In this document: in pieces, positions 13,600 to 22,777 of the stretch
Numbering within the stretch: position 1 is the first letter of the stretch
Layout: every line of letters begins with the position of its first letter
NCBI GenBank assembly: GCA_045577075.1
Contig: JAZNHR010000042.1
Location: forward strand, 1 to 45,161
From: SIG447 sp045577075
GTDB taxonomy: Bacteria; Bacillota; Clostridia; UMGS1883; UMGS1540
DNA length: 45,161 bases
Reading direction: 5' to 3'
The notes under the pieces: generated by a model
Databases searched by the model: none
The model's input: only the letters and a program-made list of their open reading frames with translations
Told to the model about the DNA's origin: nothing
Program-made: the position numbers and the translations under genes

Positions 13600-14772
13600 A
13601 TGTTTGCAGAAAGAGTGAAAAGCCTGAAAGGCTCCGCAATACGTGAAATGTTTAAGCTTCTTGCCCAGCCGGATATGATTTCCTTCGCCGGCGGCGCACC
13701 GGCACCTGAACTTTTTCGGGGTGAACTTTTAGGTGAGATTTCACAGAAGATTTTAAAGGAAAACGCGAAGGTTGCGCTCCAGTACGGTATTACGGAAGGA
13801 TATATGCCCCTTCGCGAATATACGAAAGCACGCATGGCACCAAAGGGAAACCTGCATGACCATGACGAACTGATTATCACAAGCGGCGGACAGCAGGCGC
13901 TGGACCTTACGTTTAAGTCCCTTTTAAACGAAGGGGACACGGTGGTACTGGAATCCCCCAGCTTTATCGGCGGCATGAATTCCCTTCGCTCCTACAATGC
14001 CAAACTGCACGGCATTGAAATGGAAGAGGACGGCATGAACATCGATGCCTTGGAAGACTATCTTAAAACGAATACAATTAAGCTCGTGTATACCATTGCC
14101 ACCTTCCAAAATCCCTCCGGCATTACCATGTCGGTAGAAAAGCGGAAGCGTCTTTTGGAACTTGCGTCGCAATATGACTTTTATATTTTGGAAGATAATC
14201 CGTATGGCGAGCTTCGCTTTACCGGAGAAGATGTGCCCACAATTAAATCCTTTGATACAGAGGGGCGTGTCATTTACGCCGGCTCGTATTCTAAGACGAT
14301 TTCCCCCGGCCTTCGTCTCGGCTGGGCGATTGCACGCCGTGATATTATGGAAAAAATGATTATTTGCAAGCAGGTTTCCGATGTGCATACCTGTGTTCTG
14401 CCCCAGATGATGGCGGCAGAGTTTTTCGAGGTGTATGACTTTGACGCTCATATTGAAAAGGCAAGGGTTTTGTATCGCGAAAGAGCAGAAGCGATGATGC
14501 GCGCAATGGACGCTTATTTCCCCTCTGCCTGCAAGCATACTGTGCCAGAAGGCGGTATTTTCCTTTGGTGCACCTTGCCCGAAGGCCTTGATAGCGATGT
14601 GCTTTTAAAAGAAGCGGTAAAAGAAAAGGTGGCGTTTGTAGCAGGGTCTACCTGCATGCCCGTGCCCGAAGAGGGTGCACCCTTTATGCGCCTGAATTAC
14701 TCGCTTACTGCACCGGATAAAATCGAAGAAGGTATTAAACGACTGGGAGAGGTAATTCGAAATGCAAGATAA
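13600..14772 (+). CDS. PLP-dependent class I aminotransferase (2-aminoadipate/aromatic type)
   Basis: 390-residue fold-type I aminotransferase of the COG1167/LysN-like group without the GntR DNA-binding domain. MISFAGGAPAPELF is the typical N-terminal substrate region. LEDNPYGELRF precedes the active site, and SYSKTISPGLRLGW contains the PLP lysine (about Lys 232). Such enzymes transfer amino groups between 2-oxoglutarate and amino acids such as 2-aminoadipate, leucine or aromatic amino acids; the substrate cannot be assigned. The stop lies inside the start of trpS (11-base overlap), which places it in the trpS operon. That could hint at an aromatic amino acid substrate but does not prove it. 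Confidence 0.88.
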   Translation: MFAERVKSLKGSAIREMFKLLAQPDMISFAGGAPAPELFRGELLGEISQKILKENAKVALQYGITEGYMPLREYTKARMAPKGNLHDHDELIITSGGQQALDLTFKSLLNEGDTVVLESPSFIGGMNSLRSYNAKLHGIEMEEDGMNIDALEDYLKTNTIKLVYTIATFQNPSGITMSVEKRKRLLELASQYDFYILEDNPYGELRFTGEDVPTIKSFDTEGRVIYAGSYSKTISPGLRLGWAIARRDIMEKMIICKQVSDVHTCVLPQMMAAEFFEVYDFDAHIEKARVLYRERAEAMMRAMDAYFPSACKHTVPEGGIFLWCTLPEGLDSDVLLKEAVKEKVAFVAGSTCMPVPEEGAPFMRLNYSLTAPDKIEEGIKRLGEVIRNAR

Positions 14773-15757
14773 AAAAATGATTTTCAGCGGCGTGCAGCCC
14801 ACGGGCTGCGTCACCCTCGGTAACTATATCGGAGCACTTAAAAACTGGGTAAAACTGCAAAAAGATTATAATTGCATCTATTCCGTTGTGGATATGCATT
14901 CTATTACAGTGCGGCAAAACCCTGAAGAGCTTCGCGCACGTGCGCGCCAGTTTTTGGCACTTTACATGGCTTGCGGCATAGACCCCGCCGAAAGCATTAT
15001 GTTTTTCCAGTCCCACGTTTCGGCGCATGCGGAGCTTTCTTGGATTCTCAGCTGTCACACCTATATGGGTGAGCTTGCCCGCATGACCCAGTTTAAGGAT
15101 AAATCTGCAAAGCACGAAGATAACATTAACGCCGGCCTCTTTACGTATCCCGTTTTAATGGCGGCGGATATTCTTCTGTATCAGTCTGACCTTGTGCCCG
15201 TAGGCGTTGACCAGAAACAGCACCTTGAGCTCGCAAGAGACATTGCTATTCGCTTTAATCATTTGTATGGGGACACCTTTACCGTGCCTGAAGGCTACAT
15301 TCCGCCCGTAGGCGCGCGTATTATGAGCCTCCAGGACCCCACAAGTAAAATGAGTAAGAGTGACCCGAACCCGAACGGATATATCTGGGTACTTGACGAG
15401 CCGGACGTGATTGTAAAGAAAATTAAACGTGCCGTCACCGACTCCGAAGGCGTGATTCAATACCGAGAAGACAAACACGGCGTCAATAACCTTTTGTCTA
15501 TCTATGGTGCCATTATCGGCAAAAAGCCGGAAGAAGCGGCACTGGAATTTGAAGGCCAGGGGTACGGAAACTTGAAAATGCGAGTGGCTGAGGCGGTGGT
15601 GGAGGAGCTTCGCCCGGTACAGGAAAAATATAAAGCCCTTTCAGAAGACAAAGGATATCTTGAATCCGTTTATAAAGCCGGTGCGGAAAAAGCAGGCGAA
15701 ATCGCCGCAAAAACCCTTCGAAAGGTATACGATAAAGTGGGGTTTGTGCTGCGCTAA
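14762..15757 (+). CDS. trpS: Tryptophanyl-tRNA synthetase
   Basis: Charges tRNA-Trp. The 331-residue length is standard. The class I signature region reads GVQPTGCVTLGNYIGAL near the N-terminus (the HIGH equivalent), and KMSKS is at 196-200. Upstream GGGAGAGG within the aminotransferase end serves as the ribosome binding site. The gene overlaps the aminotransferase by 11 bases. No T-box leader is present upstream. Confidence 0.97.
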   Translation: MQDKKMIFSGVQPTGCVTLGNYIGALKNWVKLQKDYNCIYSVVDMHSITVRQNPEELRARARQFLALYMACGIDPAESIMFFQSHVSAHAELSWILSCHTYMGELARMTQFKDKSAKHEDNINAGLFTYPVLMAADILLYQSDLVPVGVDQKQHLELARDIAIRFNHLYGDTFTVPEGYIPPVGARIMSLQDPTSKMSKSDPNPNGYIWVLDEPDVIVKKIKRAVTDSEGVIQYREDKHGVNNLLSIYGAIIGKKPEEAALEFEGQGYGNLKMRVAEAVVEELRPVQEKYKALSEDKGYLESVYKAGAEKAGEIAAKTLRKVYDKVGFVLR

Positions 15758-15787
15758 AACCCCGGGAGACAGAAAGGATGTGTAAAC

Positions 15788-16870
15788 ATGGAAAGTAAAA
15801 TTTTGTTACTTCTTGCATTTGCCGTTTCCTTTGTAATTACATTTATTAGTACGCCGTTTGTCAAACGGATTGCTGAAAAAATCGATATTGTGGATAAGCC
15901 GGACGAGGCAAGGCGCGTGCATAAAAAGCCAACGCCCCTTCTCGGCGGACTTGCCATGTTCTACGGGTTTATTGTCAGCGTAATTTTGTTCGGCTTTGTG
16001 GACAGAAGCGTTCGCGGCATGGCACTGGGGGCGCTGGTGATCCTGATTGTCGGCATTATTGACGATGCCAAAAAACTCAGCGCCAAGGTGAAACTGCCCT
16101 TTCAGGTGCTTGCGGCAATCATCCTGATTTTGCACGATGTGCGGATTGACGTGATTTCCGTGCCGAAATTCATTTCGGAAACGCAGGTTCTGCAGCTGGG
16201 ATTTTGGGGTATTCCTTTGACAATTATCTGGATTGTGGGCGTTACGAATGCTGTCAACCTGATTGACGGGCTGGATGGCCTTGCCGCCGGTGTCAGTTCT
16301 ATTGCCTGCATGTCCCTCTTTTGCATCGCCCTTTTGGTGGGCGAGTTTGAGGTGGCCCTCATTACTGCAGCTCTCACAGGTGCATGCTTTGGATTCTTAC
16401 CCTATAATTTTAACCCTGCCAAAATCTTTATGGGGGATACGGGCTCCACGTTTCTCGGGTTTATCCTAGGCACCGTGTCCATTATGGGGCTTTTCAAAAG
16501 CTATGCCGTTATCAGCGTGGCGGTGCCGTTCTTGGTACTGGGACTTCCGCTTTTCGATACCGGCTTTGCCATTGTCCGCCGTATGAAGGCAGGTAAACCC
16601 ATTATGGAGCCGGACAGAGACCATCTGCACCATAGAGTTTTGGATATGGGCTTCTCCCAAAAGAAAACCGTAGGCATCATCTATTTGATGTGCACCGTGC
16701 TCGGCCTTTGTGCTGTTGTGCTTGTTTCCACAGGGGGACTGCAGGCGGTGCTTTTAATTCTTGGTGTTATCGCGGCTATTTTTGCCGCCACAAAGATATT
16801 TGGCCTCAAAAAGAAAAATACGGACGTGGCGGAACAGAATGCCGACGAAGGGGGACAAAGCGATGATTAA
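15788..16870 (+). CDS. Undecaprenyl-phosphate GlcNAc-1-phosphate transferase (TagO/WecA type)
   Basis: 360-residue integral membrane protein of the MraY/WecA family with about ten or eleven helices. Catalytic loops are recognisable: NLIDGLDGLAAG (about 157-168), MGDTGS (about 215-220) and the HLHHRVLDMG histidine motif. It starts teichoic-acid-like or other wall polysaccharide synthesis by moving GlcNAc-1-phosphate onto undecaprenyl phosphate at the inner face of the membrane. The next gene, the UDP-GlcNAc 2-epimerase, overlaps it by eight bases. That fits the supply of ManNAc for a linkage unit. The charged, low-complexity C-terminus is cytoplasmic. Confidence 0.92.
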   Translation: MESKILLLLAFAVSFVITFISTPFVKRIAEKIDIVDKPDEARRVHKKPTPLLGGLAMFYGFIVSVILFGFVDRSVRGMALGALVILIVGIIDDAKKLSAKVKLPFQVLAAIILILHDVRIDVISVPKFISETQVLQLGFWGIPLTIIWIVGVTNAVNLIDGLDGLAAGVSSIACMSLFCIALLVGEFEVALITAALTGACFGFLPYNFNPAKIFMGDTGSTFLGFILGTVSIMGLFKSYAVISVAVPFLVLGLPLFDTGFAIVRRMKAGKPIMEPDRDHLHHRVLDMGFSQKKTVGIIYLMCTVLGLCAVVLVSTGGLQAVLLILGVIAAIFAATKIFGLKKKNTDVAEQNADEGGQSDD

Positions 16871-17978
16871 GGTATTTACAGTTTTCGGCACAAGGCCGGA
16901 AGCTATAAAAATGGCACCGCTTGTAAAAGAACTTGCACAAACGGAAGGCATAGAGTCAAAAGTTATCGTAACTGCTCAGCATCGACAAATGCTGGACCAG
17001 GTGCTTGCAATTTTCGATATTGTGCCGGACTATGACCTTGACATTATGCGTGAGCGGCAAAGCCTTGCAGGCATCACAAAGCGCGCGCTTGAAGGCATTT
17101 GCGAAATTTTGGAGAAAGAAAAACCGGATATTGTTTTGGTGCATGGTGATACAACCACCACTTTTGCCGGCGCACTGGCGGCGTTTTACAGCGGCGTGCA
17201 AGTCGGTCATGTAGAGGCAGGGCTTCGTACCTTCGATAAATGGTCACCCTTCCCTGAGGAAATGAATCGCCGTATGACGGGAGTCTTAAGTGACATTCAT
17301 TTTTCACCCACCGAGCAAAACCGCGCAAATCTTCTTCGAGAAGGCGTTTCGGAAGAAAATATTGTGATTACGGGCAATACGGTCATTGACGCCTTGAAAA
17401 CAACCGTCAAAGAAGGGTACGTCTTTTCTGACCCTGTTCTTCGCACGCTTCCATGGAAGGAAAAACGCGTGATTTTAATGACGGCGCACAGAAGAGAAAA
17501 TCTTGGTGAGCCCCTTTATAACATTATGCGTGCCGTGCGCCGCATAGCCACCGATTTTGCGGATGTGGAAGTCGTTTACCCCGTACACCTCAATCCCGCC
17601 GTACAAAACGTGGCAAACGAAGTTTTGGGAGATATGAAAAACGTCCACCTTATCGCACCGCTGGATGTACAGGAACTCCACAACGCTATGGACGCCTCTT
17701 ATATGATTTTGACGGATTCCGGCGGCCTGCAGGAAGAAGCGCCTTCCCTCGGAAAACCGGTACTTGTACTGCGAACGGAAACAGAACGCCCTGAAGCGGT
17801 GGAAGCAGGAACCGTTAAGGTGGTCGGCGTTTTGGAGGACGATATTTACGATGCGGCAAAAACCCTTCTATGTGATTCGACCGCATATGATAAAATGGCG
17901 AAAGCTGTTAACCCATACGGTGATGGACATGCCTCCAAACGAATTGTCAAAGCAATTTTGGAACATTTTGCAAAATAG
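16863..17978 (+). CDS. wecB: UDP-N-acetylglucosamine 2-epimerase (non-hydrolysing)
   Basis: Interconverts UDP-GlcNAc and UDP-ManNAc for wall polymers. The product is 371 residues from the ATG at 16863. A longer frame starting at 16761 would lie over the membrane transferase gene and is rejected. GTRPEAIKMAPLV begins at residue 9, HVEAGLRT lies near residue 116, and TDSGGLQEEAPSLGKPVLVLR near the C-terminus forms the UDP-binding site. It overlaps the WecA/TagO-like gene by eight bases and is followed by a terminator, so it closes this operon. Confidence 0.96.
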   Translation: MIKVFTVFGTRPEAIKMAPLVKELAQTEGIESKVIVTAQHRQMLDQVLAIFDIVPDYDLDIMRERQSLAGITKRALEGICEILEKEKPDIVLVHGDTTTTFAGALAAFYSGVQVGHVEAGLRTFDKWSPFPEEMNRRMTGVLSDIHFSPTEQNRANLLREGVSEENIVITGNTVIDALKTTVKEGYVFSDPVLRTLPWKEKRVILMTAHRRENLGEPLYNIMRAVRRIATDFADVEVVYPVHLNPAVQNVANEVLGDMKNVHLIAPLDVQELHNAMDASYMILTDSGGLQEEAPSLGKPVLVLRTETERPEAVEAGTVKVVGVLEDDIYDAAKTLLCDSTAYDKMAKAVNPYGDGHASKRIVKAILEHFAK

Positions 17979-18027
17979 AAAGTTTTGCAAAAATCGGTAT
18001 AAAAAATTTATAAAAAAAGAAACTAAA

Positions 18028-18061
18028 GTCGTAATAGCGTTTATTACGGCTTTTCTTTTTT
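18028..18061 (+). terminator. Terminator after wecB
   Basis: GTCGTAATA (18028-18036), loop GCGTT and TATTACGGC (18042-18050) pair with one G-U, followed by TTTTCTTTTTT. Confidence 0.88.
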
Positions 18062-18085
18062 GAATAAAAAAGGTATGGAGGAGTT

Positions 18086-18763
18086 ATGAACAGAAAATGG
18101 CAGAGAATCGGTGCAGTATTTTGCATCGTAGGTGTTATATTTTACGTACTTTCCACGCCCCAAAGCTCTATTGCACTCTCTCGCTTTGGCTCCAGCGGCG
18201 AAGAGGTTTTTAAAATTCAACAGCGTCTCCTCTCTTGGGGATATTATAATGGGGAGGTAGATGGCATTTACGGGAGTGCTACCACCGCAGCAGTCAAGAA
18301 ATTTCAGCAGAAAAACGGTCTTACGGCCGATGGCGTGGCGGGGGCGGCAACCTTAGCGGCACTTGGGCTTCCAACGGGAAGTACTTCCGCATCCGGAGGT
18401 GCGAGCGCTAATGAAAGTAATGTTTATTTATTGGCACGCGCCATAAATGGGGAAGCCAGGGGTGAGCCTTATACGGGACAGGTAGCAGTCGGTGCAGTTA
18501 TTATGAACCGTGTGCGGCACGCCTCTTTTCCAAATACAATCGCCGGCGTCGTATACCAGCCGGGGGCCTTTACGGCAGTCAGTGACGGGCAGATTCATGC
18601 GGAAATGACAGATAGCTGTATTCGTGCCGCGCGAGATGCCTTGAACGGCTGGGACCCCGTAGGGGGCGCGATATATTACTATAATCCAAGAACAGCAACC
18701 AATAAGTGGATACGGACTCGCCCGGTTGTCATGACAATCGGCAAGCATGTATTCTGTAACTGA
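18086..18763 (+). CDS. sleB: Spore cortex-lytic enzyme SleB-like
   Basis: 225-residue exported wall hydrolase. Residues 1-30 are a signal or anchor helix. A peptidoglycan-binding domain follows (about 33-90: GEEVFKIQQRLLSWGYYNG, DGIYGSATTAAVKKFQ). The C-terminal half is the Hydrolase_2/SleB catalytic domain with ARAINGEARGEPYTGQVAVG, whose glutamates near residue 123 are the expected catalytic site, and ending GKHVFCN. SleB is a lytic transglycosylase that degrades muramic-lactam cortex during germination. GGAGGAG precedes the ATG. In other sporeformers it is transcribed by SigmaG, but I could not find a convincing SigmaG promoter here. Confidence 0.92.
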   Translation: MNRKWQRIGAVFCIVGVIFYVLSTPQSSIALSRFGSSGEEVFKIQQRLLSWGYYNGEVDGIYGSATTAAVKKFQQKNGLTADGVAGAATLAALGLPTGSTSASGGASANESNVYLLARAINGEARGEPYTGQVAVGAVIMNRVRHASFPNTIAGVVYQPGAFTAVSDGQIHAEMTDSCIRAARDALNGWDPVGGAIYYYNPRTATNKWIRTRPVVMTIGKHVFCN

Positions 18764-18774
18764 AAGGAGATAAA

Positions 18775-18945
18775 ATGAGCAAAACTTGTTTTACCATGGG
18801 CATGGTGACGGGCATTATCATCGGTGCTGTGTCCGGCATGTTGATGGACCCTATTAAAGACAAACAGTCAAAGGCAATGAAGAAAGGGGCGTCCAAAGCC
18901 TTCCGCACGCTTGGCAGTATTATAGATACGATAATCGAAAAATAA
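18775..18945 (+). CDS. Small membrane protein, YtxH-like, 56 aa
   Basis: ATG with AAAGGAGAT five bases upstream, 11 bases after the sleB stop. The product starts MSKTCFTMGM and has one glycine-rich transmembrane helix (about residues 8-24). A basic amphipathic tail follows with DKQSKAMKKGASKAF. This layout, a short N-terminal glycine-rich helix then a charged tail, is that of YtxH-type small membrane proteins, whose function is unknown. Its position suggests co-expression with sleB, thus possibly in the forespore; that is inference. Confidence 0.72.
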   Translation: MSKTCFTMGMVTGIIIGAVSGMLMDPIKDKQSKAMKKGASKAFRTLGSIIDTIIEK

Positions 18946-18948
18946 ATC

Positions 18949-18977
18949 TTTACAAATGAAATCCTTTGTGATATACT
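18949..18977 (+). promoter_or_regulatory. lysA operon promoter
   Basis: TTTACA (18949-18954), a 17-base spacer and TATACT (18972-18977) with TGA before the -10. The start of transcription is about 30 bases upstream of lysA. No lysine riboswitch fits in the short leader. Confidence 0.75.
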
Positions 18978-19011
18978 TAGATAAATAGGTTTCACGGAGG
19001 TTTTCAGGGTA

Positions 19012-20289
19012 ATGACACAACAAAATGCGTCAAACGGTGTGCTGAGAATCGGCGGTGCAGAAGTACCTGCATTGGCGAAGGAATTCGGCACGCCTTTATT
19101 TATTATGGATAGAGGACAAATTGAGGAAAATATTTGCGCCTATAAATCCGCAATCGACCAGGCTTACGGCGGAAATGGCCTTGTGTGCTATGCCTCCAAA
19201 GCGTTTTGCACAAAGGAAATGTGCCGCATTGTAAAGGCAGAGGGGATAGGGCTGGACGTTGTATCCGGTGGTGAACTCTATACTGCACTTTCCGTTTCCT
19301 TCCCGGCAGAAAGCATTTGCTTTCACGGCAATAATAAAACTATGGAAGAATTGCAATATGCCATAGAAAACGGCGTAGGCAGAATCGTAGCGGACAGCGA
19401 AGAAGAGCTTGATATTTTGGACGGGCTTTTAGAAGGCAACACAAAAACCCGTGTTCTCCTTCGCATAAAACCGGGGATTGAAGCCCATACCCATGACTTT
19501 ATCCAGACCGGACAGGAGGACTCGAAATTCGGCGTAAGCCTGCAAAGTGGAGACGCTCTGCGTGTTTTGTGTAAAGCATATAAAAACTATAAAATCGCCG
19601 GCGTACATTGCCATATCGGCTCCCAGATTTTTGAGGACGAGCCTTTTATGGCGGCGGCGGACCTTATGATAAAGCTCGTAGCCGATGTATATAAACAAAC
19701 GGGATATGTAATGCAAGATGTAAACCTTGGCGGCGGCTTTGGCATTCGCTATACGGAAAAGGATACGCCGCGCCCCTATCACGCGGCAATGCTTGCAACG
19801 ATTGAGGCGGTAAAGCGTGCGGCAGAAAAGTACGGTGTGCCGATGCCTTTTCTTTTGGTGGAGCCCGGGCGCTCCATTGTGGGCGAGGCAGGGACTACAC
19901 TCTATACGGTCGGCACGATTAAAGACATTCCCGGTATTCGCAAATATGTGTCGGTGGACGGTGGCATGGCAGATAATCCTCGCTTTATCATGTACGAAGC
20001 GGAATATGACGCCGTTCTGCCCGAAAGACCTAGTGCCAAACGGGAAGAGGTAGTCACCATTTGCGGGAGATGCTGTGAATCGGGAGATATTTTAATTCGG
20101 GATATATTGATGCCCGAGATGCACCGTGGCGACCTCTTGGCAGTCCGCTCCACGGGTGCATATAACTATTCCATGGCAAGCCAGTATAATCGGCTTCCAA
20201 AGCCTGCGGTGGTTATGGTAAAGGACGGCGAGGCAAAGCTTTGCGTGCGCCGGGAAACGTACGAGGATATCGTGCGAAATGATTTGTAA
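19012..20289 (+). CDS. lysA: Diaminopimelate decarboxylase
   Basis: PLP enzyme of fold type III that decarboxylates meso-diaminopimelate to lysine, the last step of lysine synthesis. The 425-residue length is normal. The PLP lysine is in CYASKAF (about residue 63). HCHIGSQ, GGGFGIRY, EPGRSIVGEAG and the C-terminal CGRCCESGDIL (active-site cysteine) are all present. GGAGG lies about 12 bases before the ATG. It opens a six-gene run: M50 protease, scpA, scpB, DUF2953 and gerW. Confidence 0.96.
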   Translation: MTQQNASNGVLRIGGAEVPALAKEFGTPLFIMDRGQIEENICAYKSAIDQAYGGNGLVCYASKAFCTKEMCRIVKAEGIGLDVVSGGELYTALSVSFPAESICFHGNNKTMEELQYAIENGVGRIVADSEEELDILDGLLEGNTKTRVLLRIKPGIEAHTHDFIQTGQEDSKFGVSLQSGDALRVLCKAYKNYKIAGVHCHIGSQIFEDEPFMAAADLMIKLVADVYKQTGYVMQDVNLGGGFGIRYTEKDTPRPYHAAMLATIEAVKRAAEKYGVPMPFLLVEPGRSIVGEAGTTLYTVGTIKDIPGIRKYVSVDGGMADNPRFIMYEAEYDAVLPERPSAKREEVVTICGRCCESGDILIRDILMPEMHRGDLLAVRSTGAYNYSMASQYNRLPKPAVVMVKDGEAKLCVRRETYEDIVRNDL

Positions 20290-20301
20290 AAGGAGAAAAT
20301 A

Positions 20302-20949
20302 ATGCTGTTTGGCGGTTTTGATATCAGGACGATTTTACTTCGTCTGCCCATTGTGTTTCTGGCAATTACGGTACATGAATGTGCCCACGGATATGTAGCA
20401 TACCTTCTGGGGGACAGGACGGCGAAACAATACGGTCGTCTTTCGTTAAATCCCCTCCACCATATGGATGTTATGGGTGTAATCTGTATGCTGTTCTTTG
20501 GATTTGGCTGGGCAAAGCCTGTGCCCGTAAATCCACAGTACTTTAAAAATCCGAAGGGCGGCATGAGCCTTGTGGGGCTTGCCGGACCGCTCTCAAACTT
20601 TTTAATGGCGTTTGTGTTCGCTATTTTGTTCGGGCTGCTTGCACGGTTTTTCCCTACGGCGGATTCCTTTGTTGTTACTTTTTTTGCAAACCTCTTTATG
20701 GTTGGCATTATGCTCAATATCGGGCTCGGCATCTTTAACCTGATACCTTTTCCGCCCCTGGATGGCTCGAAAATTTTAGCCTATTTTCTGCCGAATCGGT
20801 GGTATTATCAGCTTATGCAGTACGAACGCTACGCCATGCCCGTGCTTTTGATTTTACTGGCTTTTGGCGTTCTGGATAAACCGCTAGCCATGGCGCAGAG
20901 CGCAATCTTTAACATTTTTTGGGAAGTCATTTTACGGATAGCCGGGTGA
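20302..20949 (+). CDS. Site-2-type M50 membrane metalloprotease (YwhC-like)
   Basis: 215-residue polytopic membrane protein. HECAH at residues 25-29, in the first helix, is the zinc HExxH motif. NLIPFPPLDGSKIL near residue 150 is the LDG motif that completes the zinc site in M50 proteases. The short form without a PDZ domain matches the YwhC/FpvG-like group found next to scpA in many Firmicutes; its substrate is unknown. AAAGGAG is 7 bases before the ATG. Confidence 0.9.
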   Translation: MLFGGFDIRTILLRLPIVFLAITVHECAHGYVAYLLGDRTAKQYGRLSLNPLHHMDVMGVICMLFFGFGWAKPVPVNPQYFKNPKGGMSLVGLAGPLSNFLMAFVFAILFGLLARFFPTADSFVVTFFANLFMVGIMLNIGLGIFNLIPFPPLDGSKILAYFLPNRWYYQLMQYERYAMPVLLILLAFGVLDKPLAMAQSAIFNIFWEVILRIAG

Positions 20950-20953
20950 TGAT

Positions 20954-21688
20954 GTGGAAGCACTGCAATTTAAATTAGAGGTGTTTGAAGGGCCGCTGGA
21001 TTTACTTTTGCACCTTGTCCAGAAACATAAAATAGACCTTACGGATATTCCCATTGCGGAAATTACCGAGCAGTATCTTTTGTATCTCGAACAAATGGCG
21101 CAAATGGATATGGAAGTAACGGGTGAATTTCTCGCAATGGCGTCCCATCTCGTCTACATTAAGTCCCGCGTGCTTCTTCCAAAAACCGAAGAGGAAGAAG
21201 AGGGGGACCCGAAGGAAGAACTGGAAGAGCGCCTTCGCCTTTATAAAGCCGCAAAGGAAGCGGCAGGGAAACTCGAGGCGCGGCAGTTTAGCACTATTGA
21301 TAATTATTTTAAAGCACCGGAAGCTTTAGGAGAAGCACCTATTGAAAACGAAAACATTCCCATTGAAAAGCTGTGGCGCGCCTTTGTGCAGGTTGCAGAG
21401 CGTATGGAGGAAAAGGAAGCGCCGAAATTGTCAGCTTTTACAGAGGTTGTGCGTGTGGAGCGTGTATCTCTACCGGAGCAGATGCGATATGTCGCAAATC
21501 TTTTTAAACACGGACAGCGGCGGCGCTTTGCAAGCGTATTTGAAGATATTAAAACTCGGGACGGGCGGATTGCCGCGTTTTTAGCGGTATTGCACCTTAT
21601 CAGCCGGGGCAGAATCCGTCTTGAAGAACGGGAAGATGAATTTTATCTTTGCGGGGGAAACGAAAATGATACAGGAGCTGGAATGTAA
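20954..21688 (+). CDS. scpA: Segregation and condensation protein A
   Basis: Kleisin subunit of the SMC-ScpAB condensin complex. The 244-residue product starts at GTG (20954), because FKLEVFEGPLDLLLHLVQKHK, the conserved N-terminal SMC-neck-binding segment, begins six residues later. A middle acidic stretch (EEEEEGDPKEELEE) and a C-terminal winged-helix region are present. The gene begins four bases after the M50 protease stop and its end overlaps scpB by 23 bases. Confidence 0.95.
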   Translation: MEALQFKLEVFEGPLDLLLHLVQKHKIDLTDIPIAEITEQYLLYLEQMAQMDMEVTGEFLAMASHLVYIKSRVLLPKTEEEEEGDPKEELEERLRLYKAAKEAAGKLEARQFSTIDNYFKAPEALGEAPIENENIPIEKLWRAFVQVAERMEEKEAPKLSAFTEVVRVERVSLPEQMRYVANLFKHGQRRRFASVFEDIKTRDGRIAAFLAVLHLISRGRIRLEEREDEFYLCGGNENDTGAGM

Positions 21689-22187
21689 AGCGGAAGCGGT
21701 ACTTTTCGGTGCAGGAGAATCCGTCTCGTGTGCGGAACTGGCGGCGGCGCTGGAAATTGATATTCCGGCGGCGAGGCAGACGGTATTACGCCTTGCCGGG
21801 CGATATGAAGAAGAAAACAGAGGTGTTAAAATTATTACACTTGGGGATGCATTTCAAATGTGCACCCGGGAGGCATATGCGGACTGCGTGCGGAAAGTCA
21901 CGGAGCCAAAGCGTAGGCGCGGTCTTTCGCCTTCAGTACTGGAAACACTTTCTGTGATTGCCTACCACCAGCCCATCACGAAAAGCCGTGTGGAAGCCAT
22001 TCGCGGCGTGGACAGCAGCTACTCCATGCTAAAGCTTGCCGAGCGCGGTCTTATCGACGAGGCAGGGCGGCTGGATGCGCCGGGACGCCCGATACTTTAT
22101 GTCACAACGGAAGAATTTCTGCGGTGCTTTGGTCTTACATCTTTAGAGGAATTGCCGCAGGTAGAAATTGAGAATAAAGCGGAATAA
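21666..22187 (+). CDS. scpB: Segregation and condensation protein B
   Basis: Winged-helix partner that dimerises on the ScpA kleisin in the SMC complex. The product is 173 residues from MIQELECKAEAVLFGAGE. A start 45 bases earlier would add 15 residues not seen in the family and lacks a better binding site. LSVIAYHQPITKSRVEAIRGVDS is the signature of the second winged helix. GGGGG is about 7 bases before the ATG and lies inside scpA. Confidence 0.94.
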   Translation: MIQELECKAEAVLFGAGESVSCAELAAALEIDIPAARQTVLRLAGRYEEENRGVKIITLGDAFQMCTREAYADCVRKVTEPKRRRGLSPSVLETLSVIAYHQPITKSRVEAIRGVDSSYSMLKLAERGLIDEAGRLDAPGRPILYVTTEEFLRCFGLTSLEELPQVEIENKAE

Positions 22188-22225
22188 ATCCGCTCATACT
22201 AACGGGAAAAGGGAGGGGACAGGCA

Positions 22226-22777
22226 TTGCTTTGGGTTTTGTACATTGCGGCGATTGTTTTGGCACTTTTGCTGGTCCTTCTGTTTTTGCCGGTTTGGGTG
22301 CAGGGCTCCTTTTCCCATGTCGCCGGTGAAAATACGTATTCTCTTTATGCAGGCCTTGGCCCGATTCGTATAAACCTTACAAAGCTTCTAAAAAAGGAAA
22401 GACCCGAGAAGGCGAAAGAACCGGCAGAAGAAAAGAAAAAACTTTCCTTTGCTGATATTGAAAATAGTATTCAAAAAGGTATAGATGCCGTAAAATACCT
22501 TCGAAAAAAGTTTACTGTGTCTCTTTTTTCTTTGAAGGTGCGCTTTGCTACAGGGGATGCCGCAGATACGGGCATTGCCACGGGTGCGGCATACGGCTCT
22601 GTCTATTCTCTTCTTGGAGCTATAGACCGATATTTCATTTTGAAAAAGCACGAGGTGGTGATTACGCCTGTCTTTCAAGGTGTAGGACTGGAAGCGGAAT
22701 TTTGCGGAAAATTTCAGCTTCGTCTTATCTATTGCCTCGGTTTAATAAATAAAGTACGAAAGGGAGATGTAAAATGA
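22226..22777 (+). CDS. DUF2953 membrane-associated protein
   Basis: 183 residues, translated from TTG at 22226 behind GGGAGGGG. One strong N-terminal membrane helix (residues 2-24, rich in Leu, Val and Ala) is followed by a short beta segment, a lysine/glutamate-rich linker (about 50-75), and a C-terminal domain with ATGAAYGSVYSLLGA and ITPVFQGVGLEAEFCGKFQ. This matches the DUF2953 family that often lies between scpB and ytfJ/gerW in Clostridia. The function is unknown. The link to sporulation is by neighbourhood only. It overlaps gerW by four bases. Confidence 0.8.
   Translation: MLWVLYIAAIVLALLLVLLFLPVWVQGSFSHVAGENTYSLYAGLGPIRINLTKLLKKERPEKAKEPAEEKKKLSFADIENSIQKGIDAVKYLRKKFTVSLFSLKVRFATGDAADTGIATGAAYGSVYSLLGAIDRYFILKKHEVVITPVFQGVGLEAEFCGKFQLRLIYCLGLINKVRKGDVK

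Noticed and set aside
13505..14761. T-box leader for trpS
   Set aside because: trpS overlaps the aminotransferase gene and the operon leader is only about 40 bases, far too short for a T-box.
18050..18110. SigmaG promoter for sleB (TGAATA near 18061)
   Set aside because: A -35-like TGAATA exists, but no CATnnTA follows at the right distance; a -10 would fall in the coding start.
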